A stretch of 64,000 nt of DNA from Tubulanus polymorphus (GCF_964204645.1 NC_134026.1:9063450-9127449), one strand, 5' to 3'. Shown: positions 45,806-59,900, counted from the stretch's first letter. The notes: generated by a model not told the origin, from the letters alone. Numbers and translations: made by a program.

Positions 45806-47698
45806 ATGGTGGAAGTGGTAGCAGGTTGCTATGAAGAACTGACTCTAGCTTATAAGCTGTTCAGCGAAAATCTTAACAAGGTTATCCCTAAATTTTGTAA
45901 ATGAATTTAGAATCTAAATTTTAGGTCTTCTAAAAGAGTCTGTTTCCCCGGCAATCGTCATGATTAAATAGGCCTATGCCCAAGTGAAGCAAGTCATAGA
46001 CACAGGGGTTTGGCGATGGGCTTGGATTTTATTTCCGGGTTGTTGATAATCTCGCGAGAATGGCGCTAAATATGAACTACGAATAAATTCAAAATATCAC
46101 GGAAATACCTTGTGTTTATATTGTTTATTTATCCGCTATAAAGTTTCGATAAACAATTGGTCGTTAAGGATCATTATCAGACGGTCGTCACGCTACTATA
46201 TAAAATCACAAGGGATGAAACGCCTTCAGAGTTGTGCCAGCCAGAAAGTTGGGACAGTCACGTGACATTCTGATGATGTCATCACATTTAAAACTTTAAC
46301 ATGAAAAGTTAACATATTCACAGACTAATATCAATTGTCAGATGATGATTCATATGAAATTAATAACTTATAAAGAATAAATTATGATCAAATATATAAT
46401 TCATTAAAAAAAATTGCATTTGAATGTAAGTTATTCTCAAATATTTTTCGTATCATAGTTTCCATCTTAGATGCTTCGGGTTTGCATTCATTCAAATAAG
46501 AAGCGCGACTGTCACGTGACTGTCCCAACTTTCTGGCTGGCACGAATTGAACTGCGTTTCATCCCTTGTTATTTTATATAGTAGGCCTAAAGCGTGACGA
46601 CTGTCTGATGATGATCCTTAACGACCAATTGTTTATCGGAACTTAATAGCGGATAAATAAACAATATAAACACAAGGTATTTCTATGATATTTTGAATTT
46701 ATTTGCAGTTCATATTTAGCGCCATTCTCGCGAGATTATCAACAACCCGGAAATAAAATCCAAGCCCATCGCCAAACCCCTGTGGTCATAGAGTAAGCTT
46801 TTTACAACTGTTGATGAAGATGGTTTACAGGTTGATGGTACAGGGGCCTGATTTCTTTCCATAGGCCTAGATCTATAAGAACATTTTTTTTAAGGATTGG
46901 CCTCCTTAGAAGGCTCATTATGGGGAAGACGAGAATACTGACATATAGACCTATCTTGAAAAGAGTATATTAGGCCTATATGTATGGGGTTGAAACCTGT
47001 CCTTTGGTAATGTTGACAGAGCAGTCACAATGTGGTCAGAATAACCAACGCAGATTCGACTATGTGTCTTTTAGTGAGATTACTGTTAGGAAAAATAATA
47101 TTTGCCCTAGGGAAATCAAGATTGTGTCCGGTTTCCAAAAAATGAAGGGCTACCTCACTTTCTAATTCAACTCCATGGGTTTCAGCCCCTAAAATAAACT
47201 TCTTAGCTATCAATTCGTTTATTGTGGGATTTTACTCTTAACCTATAAGATATGTTGTCGTTTTTCAGGAATGGAAATTGGAACCAAGTTTTACAGATCA
47301 TTCGCACACAGGCTGCGTGAAAGCCTTGGCTATATCGCCGAAAGGAGTCCTCGCGACGGGCAGTTCCGATGAAACCATTAAATTATTTAATGTACGGAAA
47401 AGGGTTGAATTAGGATCGCTAATGCACCATGATGGTAGGTGGTTAAAACACATCTATCCAGTTGCCCCCATAATTAAATCTTTTTGATCTTAAAGTTTCA
47501 CAGATATTTACTTCTAATTAATTAGATAGAGATTAATTTAATAGAACTAACTCCAGCTAATTAGTGCTGCTATTTACTCTAGGACTCTAGTTTTTGATTG
47601 GCTAAAGTAACACTAAAACTATTCCAATAACTATGCCAATGTTAAATTATGCACTAATAAGTGGACTAATTATATTTTTAAGTTTCCTTTGATTTGGT

Positions 47699-47739
<41 letters not shown>

Positions 47740-50700
47740 TTATTGCTCACAAAATTTACAAATTTGCGAAGAGCAAAAGCCAGTTACAAGATACATTAGG
47801 CCTATACAAATTACAGACAATGAAAATTGACAGTACATACAATTGGTGGGCATATGCAACAAGTGCATTATCTGGCATTTATGCACTTAGGTAACAAAGT
47901 ATCTTAAACATTTCTGTATATATAAAATGAGGTTTTTTAATTTCACGCCAGTTGTACAAAATAACTCTTTAAATTTATGCAATGTAGGATTGTTTATATA
48001 ATATTGCTTGACATACTTCTTGCGCTGGTCATTGAAAAAAGGACAAATAAATATAAAGTGAAATTCATCACATACAACTCCCATATCGCACTTAGTACAC
48101 AGCCTGTCTGCTCGGGGTATACGATTATATCTCCCTTTTTCTATTGGGAGGGGATGGTTGGAACATCGGAATCTACAAAATGATATCCTTAGATGATCAG
48201 GTAATTCAGATAAATAGTGTTCAGAGCCCCATTCAGTTTTAAAAATTCTATATGAGTCGGCAATATTAGAAATCTTACATTGGTTATCCCAGTTTTGAAA
48301 GTATTGGTCCCTCAGTCGCAAAGAAAGGCTGTGTGCTGCATAATCAGGATTAGGGGGATTAGCGGTGGATCACGAGATTTTAGTGAATTATAATTACTCA
48401 AGGACTGATTAAAAGTTTTTGATCTACACACAACATCTGATAAAGTAATGATATAGAATTACTGATGATCAGTAATTCTATATCTTATACTTTAAATCTA
48501 TATTCAATAATATACAAATGAATTTCTAAGTAAATTATTTAGGTGATGTTAATCCAAATCAAAAAGCATATTAATTTCGGGGTGGGGGGGGGGCAATTGT
48601 CCGAGGGTCAGTTATCCGGGGAAATTGTCCTAGAATCCCCTTTTTATATTCTAATCATGCGAGATCGGAAATGAGATTTGATGTGTGTTTGATATTTCAG
48701 GTACTATCAATTGTATCGACTTTTACAAGAATCGTTTTATGTTCAGTGGTAGTTGTGATGGTACCATAGGTGTGTGGAATACATCAAATTGGGAGTGTTT
48801 GAAAACATTACGCGGTCACCAGTAAGTTATCCCGTAGAACTCATTCTTCCAAATCGATCTTGCATTTTGGTACCTGATTTGCGTCGCAATAAATTTTAGA
48901 GACCCACTGTACATAGTTTTTTGCATGTACAGAATTCTAGTCTTCTAGCGCATGGTCCCGATCTAAGGAATAAAAGCCACTCGCTCGAAGGGCAAGCATA
49001 TCTAAAATTTTACTTGCCCCCTCAGAAATCTACGTGGCCTAAAGATTTAGCTGAGCTGGAAAAATCAAACGCTATTTCAGGAAAATGTTTCAAAAAGATT
49101 TTTGCTCATAACCAGGTCTTTCGCCTTTGTTTTCCCATATAAAAACCAAAGGTCTACAAAAGCTCATTTATTACCAATGTATCGATTGTGATAAGCTTTG
49201 AGACATAAATATGCACTATGCCAGCGGACAAGTGATAATGATAACATACTTGCCCTAATGAGAAAAAGACTTGTATATTATAGTAGTATTTATTTATCAT
49301 TTGGTTGTTACATTATTACATGATTAATTTTATATGATATACAGTGAAAAAATGTAACAAAAAAATGTGGGATAGACAGCTTGTCCTGGCAAGTTAAATA
49401 ACTGCTTAGATAGAACCCTGTAGCATTAGAAAACAGAATGTTTAAGACCTGAATTCTGGTATACAGATGATGATGATTTGTATAATGCCCCTATTGGTGT
49501 TCTTATGTGGGTTCCATTGCAAATATCACCCTAGCCCTGAGTTTTTGTATCAATGGCTTTCCCTATAGTCTACCAATAACTGAATGTGCATATTTTGATT
49601 TATTACAGGGGATCTGTGCATAGCGTAGCTGTGCATCCGAGTGGAAAACTCGCGCTTTCGATTGGGGCTGATAAAACACTGCGCACATGGAATCTGATGA
49701 CGTGTAGAAAAGCTTTCATAAAAAAACTGAAAAAAGGTTTGTAGACTTTTTGGCGGTATCGATCTTTTGCCTTGGCCCACCCCTCATAAAACTGGTATCG
49801 CTGAAGTAGGACTTATGGTTCCCGGTTGTAATTGGGTTGATCCTTTGACCATTTTAGTGCCCAAAAGGGTGAATTTTTTGCCTGAAGCCCATGACCTGTA
49901 GCTTCCGAATGGTTTGCCATTGAAATTTGTCATGGGCATTCTTTTATTGATTTGAACATTGTTTTACCCTTGGAACTGCGACAAGAGGCACGATGGAGTC
50001 ATATGACTTGCCCTAAGACCAGAATAACTCAATCAGCTGCGGGCGATTTTCTCATCGATTTTATCGCTTGGAGTAGCTGACACTAGGCGATGCTATTGAG
50101 GTGATCTTCAAGCGTCGCCACTGACACAAAAGAATCTAGGACAATTGCCCCTCGGACAACTGCCCCCGGACAATTGAAACACTGTCAAGCATAAGCGGGT
50201 GTTCAAAATTTTTGACTTATTTAATTCTAAAAAGGTTGCTTCGGAAAATGGGGGTTTAGAGCCCTTAAACCATCCCCTGGATTGGCCCTGCTTGACGTGA
50301 AAAAAAATCTGGAAAATGAAAAATCCTGTTTTATTTTGTCGCTAAAAGGGCAATCGTTAGGATGAGCAAAAATGACACAACTTCCAGGTGGGTAATTTGG
50401 GTTCTTTCTACAATCTGACCCCTGAGATTGTTGCAAACATGACTTTCTTTTGGATGGATCATTAGATTGTGGTGAACGTTTGGGACCCTCAGAACATATT
50501 TTGTTGACATTGTCAGTTGTACGGAATTGTTATATTTCTAGCTGCAAACCAGTTACTGTGGTCTCCTGATGGTGAAAAATACATTGTAGGCATTGAAAAT
50601 TCAATTGATATCTTCCAAACTGCAGTAAGTCATCTATTCTTCAATCCATCCAATCAATTCATTGCGATATTTCATCTTTCTATAGTGTATGATCCTTTTT

Positions 50701-53120
50701 TCAGACAACTGAAATAGAACACACCATAACATGTGACAGTAAAATTCATAGAATTGTCTTCTGCGGGGTATGTATCACTCAGTATGACTGTTCTGGAATG
50801 CAGTGCTGGTCAATCTAATCAATTCTCCGATGGGTTAATGTTAACCAATGATTGTTTGACAATTTTGGAAATATACATGTAGTACTACTCTTTTTCACAT
50901 GAAATCTTTCTGTAGCCTGTATTGGTTCCAGATTTGTTGCTCTATCTCGCAACAAGTGTGCTATCTTATGCCACTAACAAATAGCCACCAGCTATCCAAA
51001 TAGATGGTGTGCCTATCAATAGGACAACTCAATCAAACTTCAGTTCATCTTCAATTATCAACTTTCATCTAGATCTTTAGCCTTCCGCATTAGAAATGAA
51101 GCAAATTATGTCGCTTTATTAACTCAAATCTTTAGGGTTCAAATATCGCACGGTTTTATCCATTTGAAAAATTTGAGAAATTGTTGATACCGGTAGATTT
51201 TAATTGAATCTTGAGAAGAAATTCTGCATCGTTGTTTGAATATGCACTAGCCGAAGGATGCTCACTCGGCAGTATCAGATAATCCTCGATTGCCACAATT
51301 GAATGTAGAGCACTGTCCTGATTTGGGTACAAATTTCTGATTTCACGATTTCATCTTGTAGACGAAACACTTACTAGTTGCACTAGAAACTGGAAATGTG
51401 GACGTGTACGATATAGAAACAAATGAGCGAAAATTATCGGTGAAGGCACATAGTTGCAGGTACTGAGATAAAATCCCACTATCTACAGATTAAAAGAATT
51501 TAAATACAAGAATTTATTTATTCAATCTAAAATATATAGAATACACGATGTTTCGATCTCACCCTAGAGATCATCGTCATCTTTCTAATTGCAGGTACTG
51601 TTATTTCTAATTACCAGTATGCATCGTTTACAAAACAGTGAACCTTACATTAAACCTTGGAATGATTTTGCTGCAAAATTTACGCCATAATATGTTGTGT
51701 CGTATGCCTGATCTTTTCATTTCTATTTCCAGGGTGAAATGTATGTACACATTGGAGTCGGGTGAAATTGGTCATGTTTTATTCACCGTATGCAGTGATG
51801 GATTACTGAAAGCTTGGGGTTTAATCTTAGATAAGGTATGTCATACAGGGTAAATCAAAGCAGCGTAATAAGGTTTAACTGGTATCAGTCCAGACTTAAA
51901 TCTATTCCATTATTTAGTCAAGTCACACTAAGGATTTATCAAAACATGTATCTTTGGTATAGCCTATCATATGTAGAATACACGTTTTATATCCGGATTA
52001 AACTTCTTCGGTGCTGACAGTTCCATACTCTACAGTGCTGGAGATAATTCATAAATGTTGGAAAATTTCACCTCGGTGCATTGTCTATCAGACACAGCAC
52101 TACATTGAGTCTACCCTGCAGTGCAGTATATCATAAGTTATTAATGTTTACAATGATTGACAGGCGTTTACCATCGTTCCATAGATATTTCATCTAATTG
52201 ATAATGACATGGACATGCCGCATCGTGTAGTAGGTTTGGTTCACCACATACCGGTAGTAGAGTACAGGCACTGAGCAGATTTGGAGGATTTCGCAGTAGT
52301 CAACCAAGCAAAACACCCCCACGATATACCGCCATACTCTATACTGCCAAAACCATTCCGCATTCTGCGCCGATGTGGCAGGTATATCGGGGGTTGACTG
52401 TATTACGAATACAAAACATTTTCAGAATACAATTTTTAATGGGTGCACACAGTTTTATAGATGATAATTAATGGCTCTTACTTGATATTCTAGGAGTCGA
52501 TAGAAATGAATTTTCTGGCCGAGGTCGATACGTCGTTTCGTTTAATGTGCGTTACGGCATGGAATACGGTTGCCAATGAAACTACGTCAGAAAGAATTGA
52601 ATCCGTTAGTGCCGTCGACTCGGCAGAAAAGACAGTTTCAGAAACTAGTGGTAAGTTGAGTGAATCTCATTTAAATATCTCTTTCGCATGGATGAAAATG
52701 AGTCATTAGGGACTTGATGGAATTCTGCGCAGCTCATGACAGAACGTACCAGAAGTAATTTTATGTCAGAAATATTACTATGTTGTTCCTACAGTAGACT
52801 CCACTCGAGTCGAATCCCATGAACTTCAATAACTGTTGAACTCGGATGGTATGGTGACACTATTTATGAAATACATAATATCCTATTCTGTTATCACTCA
52901 AGTCGGGCACATTTTTACTGTCCCAAAAGGAGCAGAGTCTGTAGGCTAAAGGGTGACTTGGGAAAAATTCTCTAACCAATTTATTTCTTGTTATTTAGTC
53001 AAAGTTCAAGCTAAAAAAAGGAAAGGCAAGGTCGAAATTGAAGAAACTAATGGTAAATTGCAGAAAAAAAGCAGGAAAGATAAATTAGCCGAAAGAATAC
53101 TTAAAGCACATGTCACCTGA
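45806..53120 (+). CDS. PAK1IP1: p21-activated kinase 1-interacting protein 1 (WD40, ribosome biogenesis)
   Basis: Ten exons: 45806-45880, 47269-47434, 48701-48821, 49609-49736, 50542-50624, 50705-50767, 51362-51459, 51733-51835, 52494-52650 and 52999-53120. All are in phase and give 371 residues, near the 392 of the human protein. The N-terminus MVEVVAGCYEELTLAYKL matches PAK1IP1, as do LATGSSDETIKLFNV, FSGSCDGTIGVWNTSNWECL, VAVHPSGKLALSIGADKTLR and WNLMTCRKAFIKKLKK. Together these form the WD40 propeller. The tail is Lys-rich (KVQAKKRKGK, QKKSRKDKLAERILKAH), fitting a nucleolar factor for 60S subunit assembly. Introns hold a hAT MITE (intron 1) and a LINE fragment (intron 2). An AATAAA follows the stop codon at 53157-53162. 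Confidence 0.97.
46001..46784. mobile_element. hAT-like long-palindrome MITE, family A, copy 2 (intact)
   Basis: 784 bp from CACAGGGGTTTGGCGATGGG to its inverse CCCATCGCCAAACCCCTGTG, flanked by an exact 8-bp duplication GTCATAGA (45993-46000 and 46785-46792). Highly similar to 7884-8667. Located in PAK1IP1 intron 1. No ORF, so it relies on another element's transposase. Confidence 0.95.
47697..48335 (-). mobile_element. 5'-truncated non-LTR retrotransposon (LINE) with GATA-repeat tail
   Basis: The minus-strand ORF at 48321-47887 (144 residues) is the C-terminal end of a LINE polyprotein. FRCSNHPLPIEKGRY, then RLCTKCDMGVVCDEFHFIF, ICPFFNDQRKKYV is the Cys/His segment found after the reverse transcriptase in jockey/CR1/L2-like elements. 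The 3' end runs into a (TCTA)n microsatellite (47700-47739 on plus as GATA). Sequence upstream of about 48335 is missing. It is inserted antisense in PAK1IP1 intron 2. Confidence 0.85.
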
Positions 53121-54487
53121 GATTTAAATGTATGTACCCGTACATATGTTTTTAGAAATAAATTTGTATATATTGTACACAAAATTTAGAAGTTGGTTCA
53201 AGTTATCAATGCCACTCTACCTGGTAAAGTTCACCCTTATTAGTATGATTAAGCTTGATACACTGTATTGATCTCCAGGTTATATGATGAATTCCAAATG
53301 TACCAAATAGAAATTTAGCGAGGTACAACATTCCCTATTTGTTACCATTCTTGAACCCACTATCAGACGTATTAGGTTTCCGATTAGTTGAAAGGATAGA
53401 ATTTCAGAGGCAAGAAAATTCTCGGACAGTCCGTGTAGTGACGGGTGTTGTGATAGGGGTCATTCATTTATTACGTACGCATTAGGGGAGGGGGAGGGGT
53501 AAGTGCAATTGTGTACTGTAATGCTTAATGTATATGAAAAAATGGCCGATTTTGTGTACAGGGGGAGAGGGGGGTTGAAAAAGTCAAATTTTATGCGTAC
53601 GTAATAAATGGATGATCCCATACAGAATTTGATGAAATATTTTAGGCCAGCCGTAGCGAGGTATATTTGTTCCTGCCAACTCCAGTCGCTGTATGTGCTA
53701 CTTATGAAAGCACAATTGTATGGTGTATTTTGACGAATATAGTAACCCACAGAATGTATCATTTGCCATTTTAAGACAAGCTGACAGGCTGGCCATAGTG
53801 CCCCTTGGGGCTCTCGTCTTTCTGGGCACATGACAATCCAAGCCATCTGTGGCAATCGAGTTTCCTTAATCGAGCAAATACAGAAGACCCAACTGCATAA
53901 TGGATAGAGGATCCATCTACGACAAAAAAAACCATTCTGCATATTTGTATAATCATTTCTTTATTCATTCATATTTGTTTAAATAATTATAATTGTTGAT
54001 ATAAAAGACATTGATAATCTATACATCGTACACATTTACACAATATTCTACAGGAAAATGCAGCACAAAAATTGAAAAAGGCAGCTGCTTGGTATAATAA
54101 TATACTGAAAAAATCGTCAGTGTATCAAAACGATCAACATTTAAATTAAGTTGATACAGAATATGTTCGAAGGTCCAGTTTATTTCTTTGGTTATATTCA
54201 AATCATACGTCTCGCCACCTGAGCATGACATGTCTCAATGGGTTAATCTCGAAAAAATATTTTCTTAAGTTTAAAGAAAAACCAACAATTATGAAGATAA
54301 ACTATATTCTATGAGCGATTTTCAAAACAAGAGATGCCCATACCCCGCAGCCCATCCCCGTATCAATATGAATGAAAGATAATTGTCCAATGACATTCCC
54401 TATAATCAAAAGGAATGTTCATAAATCTCAGTAGTTGGTTGACGAAGGCTCATTTTGCAATGATTATTATATAAGAATCTGATAAAT
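53121..54487. other. Convergent 3' flanks of PAK1IP1 and TMEM14
   Basis: Contains the PAK1IP1 polyadenylation signal (53157), a MITE (53458-53619) and presumably the TMEM14 3' UTR. No exon recognised. Confidence 0.5.
53458..53619. mobile_element. MITE (CATTCATTTATTACGTACGC family), copy 2
   Basis: Left end GGTCATTCATTTATTACGTA then CGCA, right end TGCGTACGTAATAAATGGAT then GATCC, inverted. The interior has G-rich runs (AGGGGAGGGGGAGGGG). Related to 25025-25318. Confidence 0.8.
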
Positions 54488-56423
54488 TTACTGCATCAAT
54501 CTACAGCCCAGACGTACTGCCATTAACACACTGAAAATAGAAACAAGATATATGTCTTTTCTTCCAACAAGTAACTGGCTCTTCATAGGGGGAATACAGA
54601 AGAACCTGCTTCATTCGAATCATTTGGGACGAAGAAAAATTCATCCGGTTTCGGGAAATCCGGATAAAAAATCATTTTCGGGTATATTAATGAACTAAAG
54701 ACTGTAAATAATGTCTGGATTAGACCAAAATCTGGATTAGGATTAAGCCGATTCGGATTCAGCAGGTTTGACTGTTGCTGCTTCAATTAATGATACAGAC
54801 TGATATGAATCAGAATCTTAGGCAGGTTTCAATTGAATATATTGTGTTTTATAGACTGGTGTATATATAACCTAGGGGTTAACTTAATGGAAAATGAAAA
54901 GTTTAAGATGAGTAAACTCCTGGGTTAAAGTTAATACCGGTCTATCAAACCAGGCCCTGGATTACAAACCCTTTACCAGATTTATACAGATCATGCTATT
55001 CTGGAATAGGTAGAGCATGTTCTGGTTAAAATGAATGCCAGAATAGTATTCCAGAATTGGTAGAGACCTGCCCTAAAATGCCAGTCTTACACAAGTTTCA
55101 TTACAACAATTACATTGATACAAGGCCAGTGGAGTCCTCTTTATAACCCGGATAACCGTCAACCTTATTTCAGTATCATGAGAATACATTAATTAAAACC
55201 TGCCTTTTGATACCATACAAGAATATTGAAGAACCCTAAAATGTAGAACCAGGCTCTGTCAGAAGCTGAAGAAATGTATTTGCTGTATTACAGTATAATA
55301 CCATACCTGACAACTGCAACCATTCCAGCTGGCATGAATTTACCAGAGTTCACGAATCGGAAACCCATCATACCAGATAAAAACACGGATGTACCTGAAT
55401 TGAAGAGGTGAATTACCAAATGTATTTGCGATTTGCGAAGGGATACCATTAACTTTTCCCTATATTTCTCAATAGTTCAGTTTTGAACGCTTAACTGCAA
55501 TATTAAATGTTAGCATTATTAAATTTTACGCCGTGCCTACAGTACTGGTACTCCGCTATACTTAGTAATTCTAAGTAACAAAACCCCCGAAATAAGGACT
55601 GGAACACACAAGTGTACTCATAACACAAGTGTACTAGCGGAGTGTCTTACCTTTGGACCCATCAGGGCAACCAACTGAACACGATTTTTCTTACTAGCCT
55701 TACCCTTACCTACCTTAGTATAACGCATAACTTAACCCTAAAGCTTACCCGAAACCCTATTCTCTGGACCCTTTGCTCAACCTCTAGCCACTAAACCCTC
55801 ACCCTCTGGACCATCTTCTCACCCTCTGGACCATCTTCTCACCCTCTAGACACTAAACCCTAATTTCTCTGGTGTGTTGAAAAAGCCGCCATTTTGTTTT
55901 ACCGGCACTCTGAATAGGATTGAATGGGATATTACTGGTACCAGGACTATGAACACTTTGTAAATTTCAACTCTCAACTATGGGCGATTGGTTTCGAAGC
56001 TATATTGGTATTCTGCTAGTATAGTCATAGTGCTGGGTTCAAATCCTGAATTTCTCTTCTACTTTTCACCAGCCGCTACATATAGGCCGACACCAATCAG
56101 GAGATACCGTTGTTAAACAGAGCTCTTACCTAGAGCAAGATGGACATTTTGAGGATTTTCAGACAGCTGGAAGGCACCTACACCAAGTAAACCTCCACAA
56201 ACTAAACCAGAGAGTAATGACATCGTACTTCCTGAAAATGAGATAATGAAGGGGCGGTTCCTTAAGAAAACATAAGAACTTAGCTAAATTAAATAAATAA
56301 AAGTCAAAGTGGCAAAGCCAAAAGAAAAAGATAAATCAAATCCATACCTGCTTTAACGTAACCGAAGATTCCGCCCAATGCAATGAAAGCTGCATAGCCA
56401 TAACCAATGTAATCAACTGACAT
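54488..56423 (-). CDS. TMEM14: Transmembrane protein 14 family (TMEM14A/C-like)
   Basis: Four exons on minus: 56423-56348, 56231-56130, 55394-55307 and 54530-54488. All are in phase and give a complete 102-residue protein. The sequence [27 protein letters not shown], split here as in the first two exons, is typical of TMEM14. So are LLSGLVCGGLLGVGAFQLSE and GMMGFRFVNSGKFMPAG. Three to four short hydrophobic Gly-rich helices make up nearly the whole chain, as in human TMEM14A/C (inner-mitochondrial or ER membrane; TMEM14C takes part in porphyrin handling). Paralog assignment (A, B or C) is not possible here. It is convergent with PAK1IP1, its neighbour in human too, and divergent from PPP1R8. 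Confidence 0.92.
54850..54962. repeat. Palindromic dispersed repeat with GACTGGT/TTAACCC ends
   Basis: Inverted AGACTGGTGTA..., CCTAGGGGTTAACTTAATGG and CTCCTGGGTTAAAGTTAATA then CCGGTCTATC. A second, tighter copy lies at 61671-61792 in a PPP1R8 intron, ending alike in GGGCCCTGG. Confidence 0.65.
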
Positions 56424-56904
56424 ATTTGCAATGAGATGTTATCGACGTGGACGATATATATAGGCCTATAATGATGCTGTCAAAAGATGCCTCAAAAAAT
56501 TTTGAACTCGAATGCGGATGTAAAGCGGAAGTTATTAACAAGAAAAATATGTTTAATGACGATGTAACGAAAATGCAAAAATGTATTGACTTCAATTAAT
56601 TTTTATTCTCATAGTCTTATACTCAAACGCTTAGATATTGAAATCTCGTCGTATTGTTTGATCGATGGCCGCCTATTTATGAAAGGGCTTTAAGTGAAAT
56701 TACAAGAAGTTCATATTTCCAGTATCCATCATTGATATTGGACAATGAAGTATTCCCGAAGCTGTGCATCGTCGTTTAAGGGAAGCGAGGAAACATAATT
56801 TTACTACAGCCGTTACATTGTTTTCATTTTCTACTCAGTTTGTGAGAATTTTCACTTATAGATTAAATAATTAATTCATGTTCACAAGTCGTATTTCGGT
56901 TTAG
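56424..56904. promoter_or_regulatory. Probable shared divergent promoter, TMEM14 / PPP1R8
   Basis: 481 bp separate the start codons of two genes transcribed away from each other. There are no obvious repeats besides a TAGGCCTA at 56461. No TATA box stands out. The shared promoter is an inference from spacing. Confidence 0.5.
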
Positions 56905-59900
56905 ATGTCCGGGCCTTTGGTTAATAACTTCGAAGTGCCCTCCTGGTGAGTTTTTGCAAGTTCTAAAACCGATACGATAGCAGTAAACAGCGTAAAAAAT
57001 ATCGACAAACAAGATTACGATTTGAAAAGTTCAATTCAAATTAAATTAATTGTAATTCAATAAAACGAATTCATTTTTTTATTCAGGGCAGGAAAGCCTC
57101 CTCCAGGGTTACATTTGGATGTGTTAAAAGATACCAAGATGGTTCAGGTACGGTTATTGAATTTCTTGGGTTTAAGTCGTCCACGTCCGATTGATAAGTC
57201 GTCCATAATTTTGAACCTGGGGGTAAAATTCAAATATTTCATCATTAATGAAGGATCTGCGATAGGCTCAGCCAGAGAGCCAGTGGTTATCCATCTTCAA
57301 ACATCAAAGGATTCGAACCCACTAAGCTAAAGCCATTCCCCGAACCCCTTGACCTCAAGAGTCGTTGGAGTTGTTACTAGCCGACCAGAATCTGGTCGTA
57401 CCAATCACAGCGCCTGTAACAAACAACATTAGGCTTCTGTTGGTTTTTCCGTTTAATGGATCAATCGGCGAACGTTTTACCAAACAAGGAAGTATTTCCC
57501 AAATCGATAAATGACGTCATGCGCAACAGCGCCAGTAATGAAATCACGCGTCGTGAGGCCAGGGGGCTGGTGGAAGCGAGTGCGGGAGCAATACCGGACC
57601 ACTGGCAAGTGAGGATGGTGGTTATCCTCCTCTGTGAAGTTTGGAAAAAAGACAGACTCCCTTTTCTTGTTAGGTTAATTTAACTCGTTGATTAGTAAAT
57701 CAATAAACATAGATTTGATAAATCTCTCAGGCTATTTTTATGACGCCGTAGACGGACGACACTAGCCAACATGTCATTCTGATTGGCTAATTCACGTTGC
57801 GCCTGCGCACTGGGGTCCGTGACTTAGAAAATTCATGGCAAGTGTGGAGAATAGAGTTAGAGAAAATAGAGCGAGACTCGAACCCGGGCCAGTAAATTTC
57901 TAGCGCAGCATCATACGACTAGACCACCGAGCTTGCTGAAAACCAGTCGAATGTTTTAACTACATATAGCCTCACCTTGCCCTAATCCTATCCCTAGGTA
58001 ATCCTAATCCTATCCCTAGATAAAACGGACCCTTACCCCCTGGACCCGCTTCTCACCCTCTTGACACTAATCCTCCCCCCTCTCGACCATAATCCGAAAT
58101 TCAATGCAAAACCGTTGAAAATATAGACTTTATGACCGCTTTAGGACGCCGTAAATATAGCCACTTCGTTGATAAATAGTTTGATTAATTTCATACTCGA
58201 TGATTTGTTAATTAGTATGTACATAACATAGCTCAATTTGATTTGAGTTCTATGGTGTACATAATCATTGGGACTTTTATCCCATCTTTAGTGCGAACAG
58301 TTTATATATGTTCACGAATTGAATTTTTGTAATTTCATTAAAATTATTGGAACTAAACTTTTTTTTACCTTAGCAGTGTGGTACCCGTCTGTTAATCCGG
58401 CAAGACCTGCTTGATTTGTATCAGCCTTTCCAAATCTAGGCGCACAGGATAGTTAACTACCCCACGAACCCTGGATATCATTTCAAAATGTTTTTTAGGG
58501 ACCTGGTAAATGGGTTACATTTAACTGGTTTTTGAGATTCCTTGATTTCCGATTCCAATTAATGTACTAGTACTACCACTAGGCTCTGAGATAAGACTGA
58601 CCGCAGTTTCACGAAAAATTTGAACACAAATTTTTGGTGAAGTGGCTATCGGTTAATGCGTGTTTTCAATGACAACATTTGATCATGAAACTGTGCCCTG
58701 GAGCAATTCCTACTTTGTAATGCGTTTGTGGTTCTTGTACCTAGCCCTGGTTTTGAGAAAAAGTTGAAGTCAAATCTTGGTTAAGTTGTTAGTTAACTGT
58801 ATTTATGTTTTCAATGGTAACCACATGGGTTCATGAAACCATTCCTATAATCTAGACTTATTCTAGACTTGTTTAATTTTACTAATTTCTATTTTTCAGA
58901 AATTGATGATCGATGAAAAGAAATGTTACTTTTTTGGTCGAAATAAACAACTGAACGATTTCACTATTGACCACGCATCTTGTTCGAGAGTACACGCAGC
59001 ACTGATTTGGCACAAACACTTAAGCAGACCGTTCATCATAGATCTCGGCAGTAGTAAGTAGTTTGCCAAAATAATTGTGAAAGAAAAAAATGTCCTCACA
59101 TTTTCTTTTTGCAGTCAAACTTGCTTTACCCTTTATAGTTCGCGGCTATGATTGAAGCTTATCTCGTTCGTCAGGGGGTGTATCATTCAATGAGTGCCAT
59201 CATCTCAAGATCATTCAATAGAATTACCTCAAACCAAAAGCATATGACAAAAACGATTCAGTCAGCCAGTATTTGAGGTGAAAATAGAGGCAAATACCTC
59301 CTCGGCACTCATTGCCAATAGGACCGGAATACAGGTGCACTACGTTCCAAAAGATTTTGTTATGTTTAGTGCACTCTTGAAGGCTTTGAGATTTTCCAAT
59401 ATACAGAAAATGCAGTCGTCAGGATCTGCCCCTGAACCTTATAAAACACTGGTTCATCCAGAAATTTTTGTAGCTTTCAAGCCAATTTCAATTTTGTGCA
59501 TGATGCCGAGTATCCACAGGTTGCAGCGTCTCATGGTGTTTCCAATCTTCACCTAAAGTGGGAGATTTGAATGTACCGTTTGTTATGTATTTTATACTAC
59601 TGTATCCCATATGGTATACAACTGGAAAGGGCTAAGTCATGTCCCTTTGGAAATATTTGGGAATTGGATTGACTTTATTTTACACTTCACGGTAGAATAG
59701 TTCTGGGAATATCCCCTGCTTGTCCACAGGCATCGCTTTTCCGCAATCTTTCATAGAAATTGCCTTTATCGGGTGGTTAACATGCAAATTTTGACATCCA
59801 TGGCTGTAGTATGATGGTATCAGTTTCCATTTGAAAAAGCCACCCATAAAACACTTGGAAAAACTAAGGAATTTTGAATTACCGCAATATCACTGTGTGG

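Noticed and set aside
48588-50180. Inverted AATTGTCC(G/C)(A/G)GGG motifs near 48590 and 50130 as ends of one element
   Set aside because: Two PAK1IP1 exons lie between them, so they are separate insertions.
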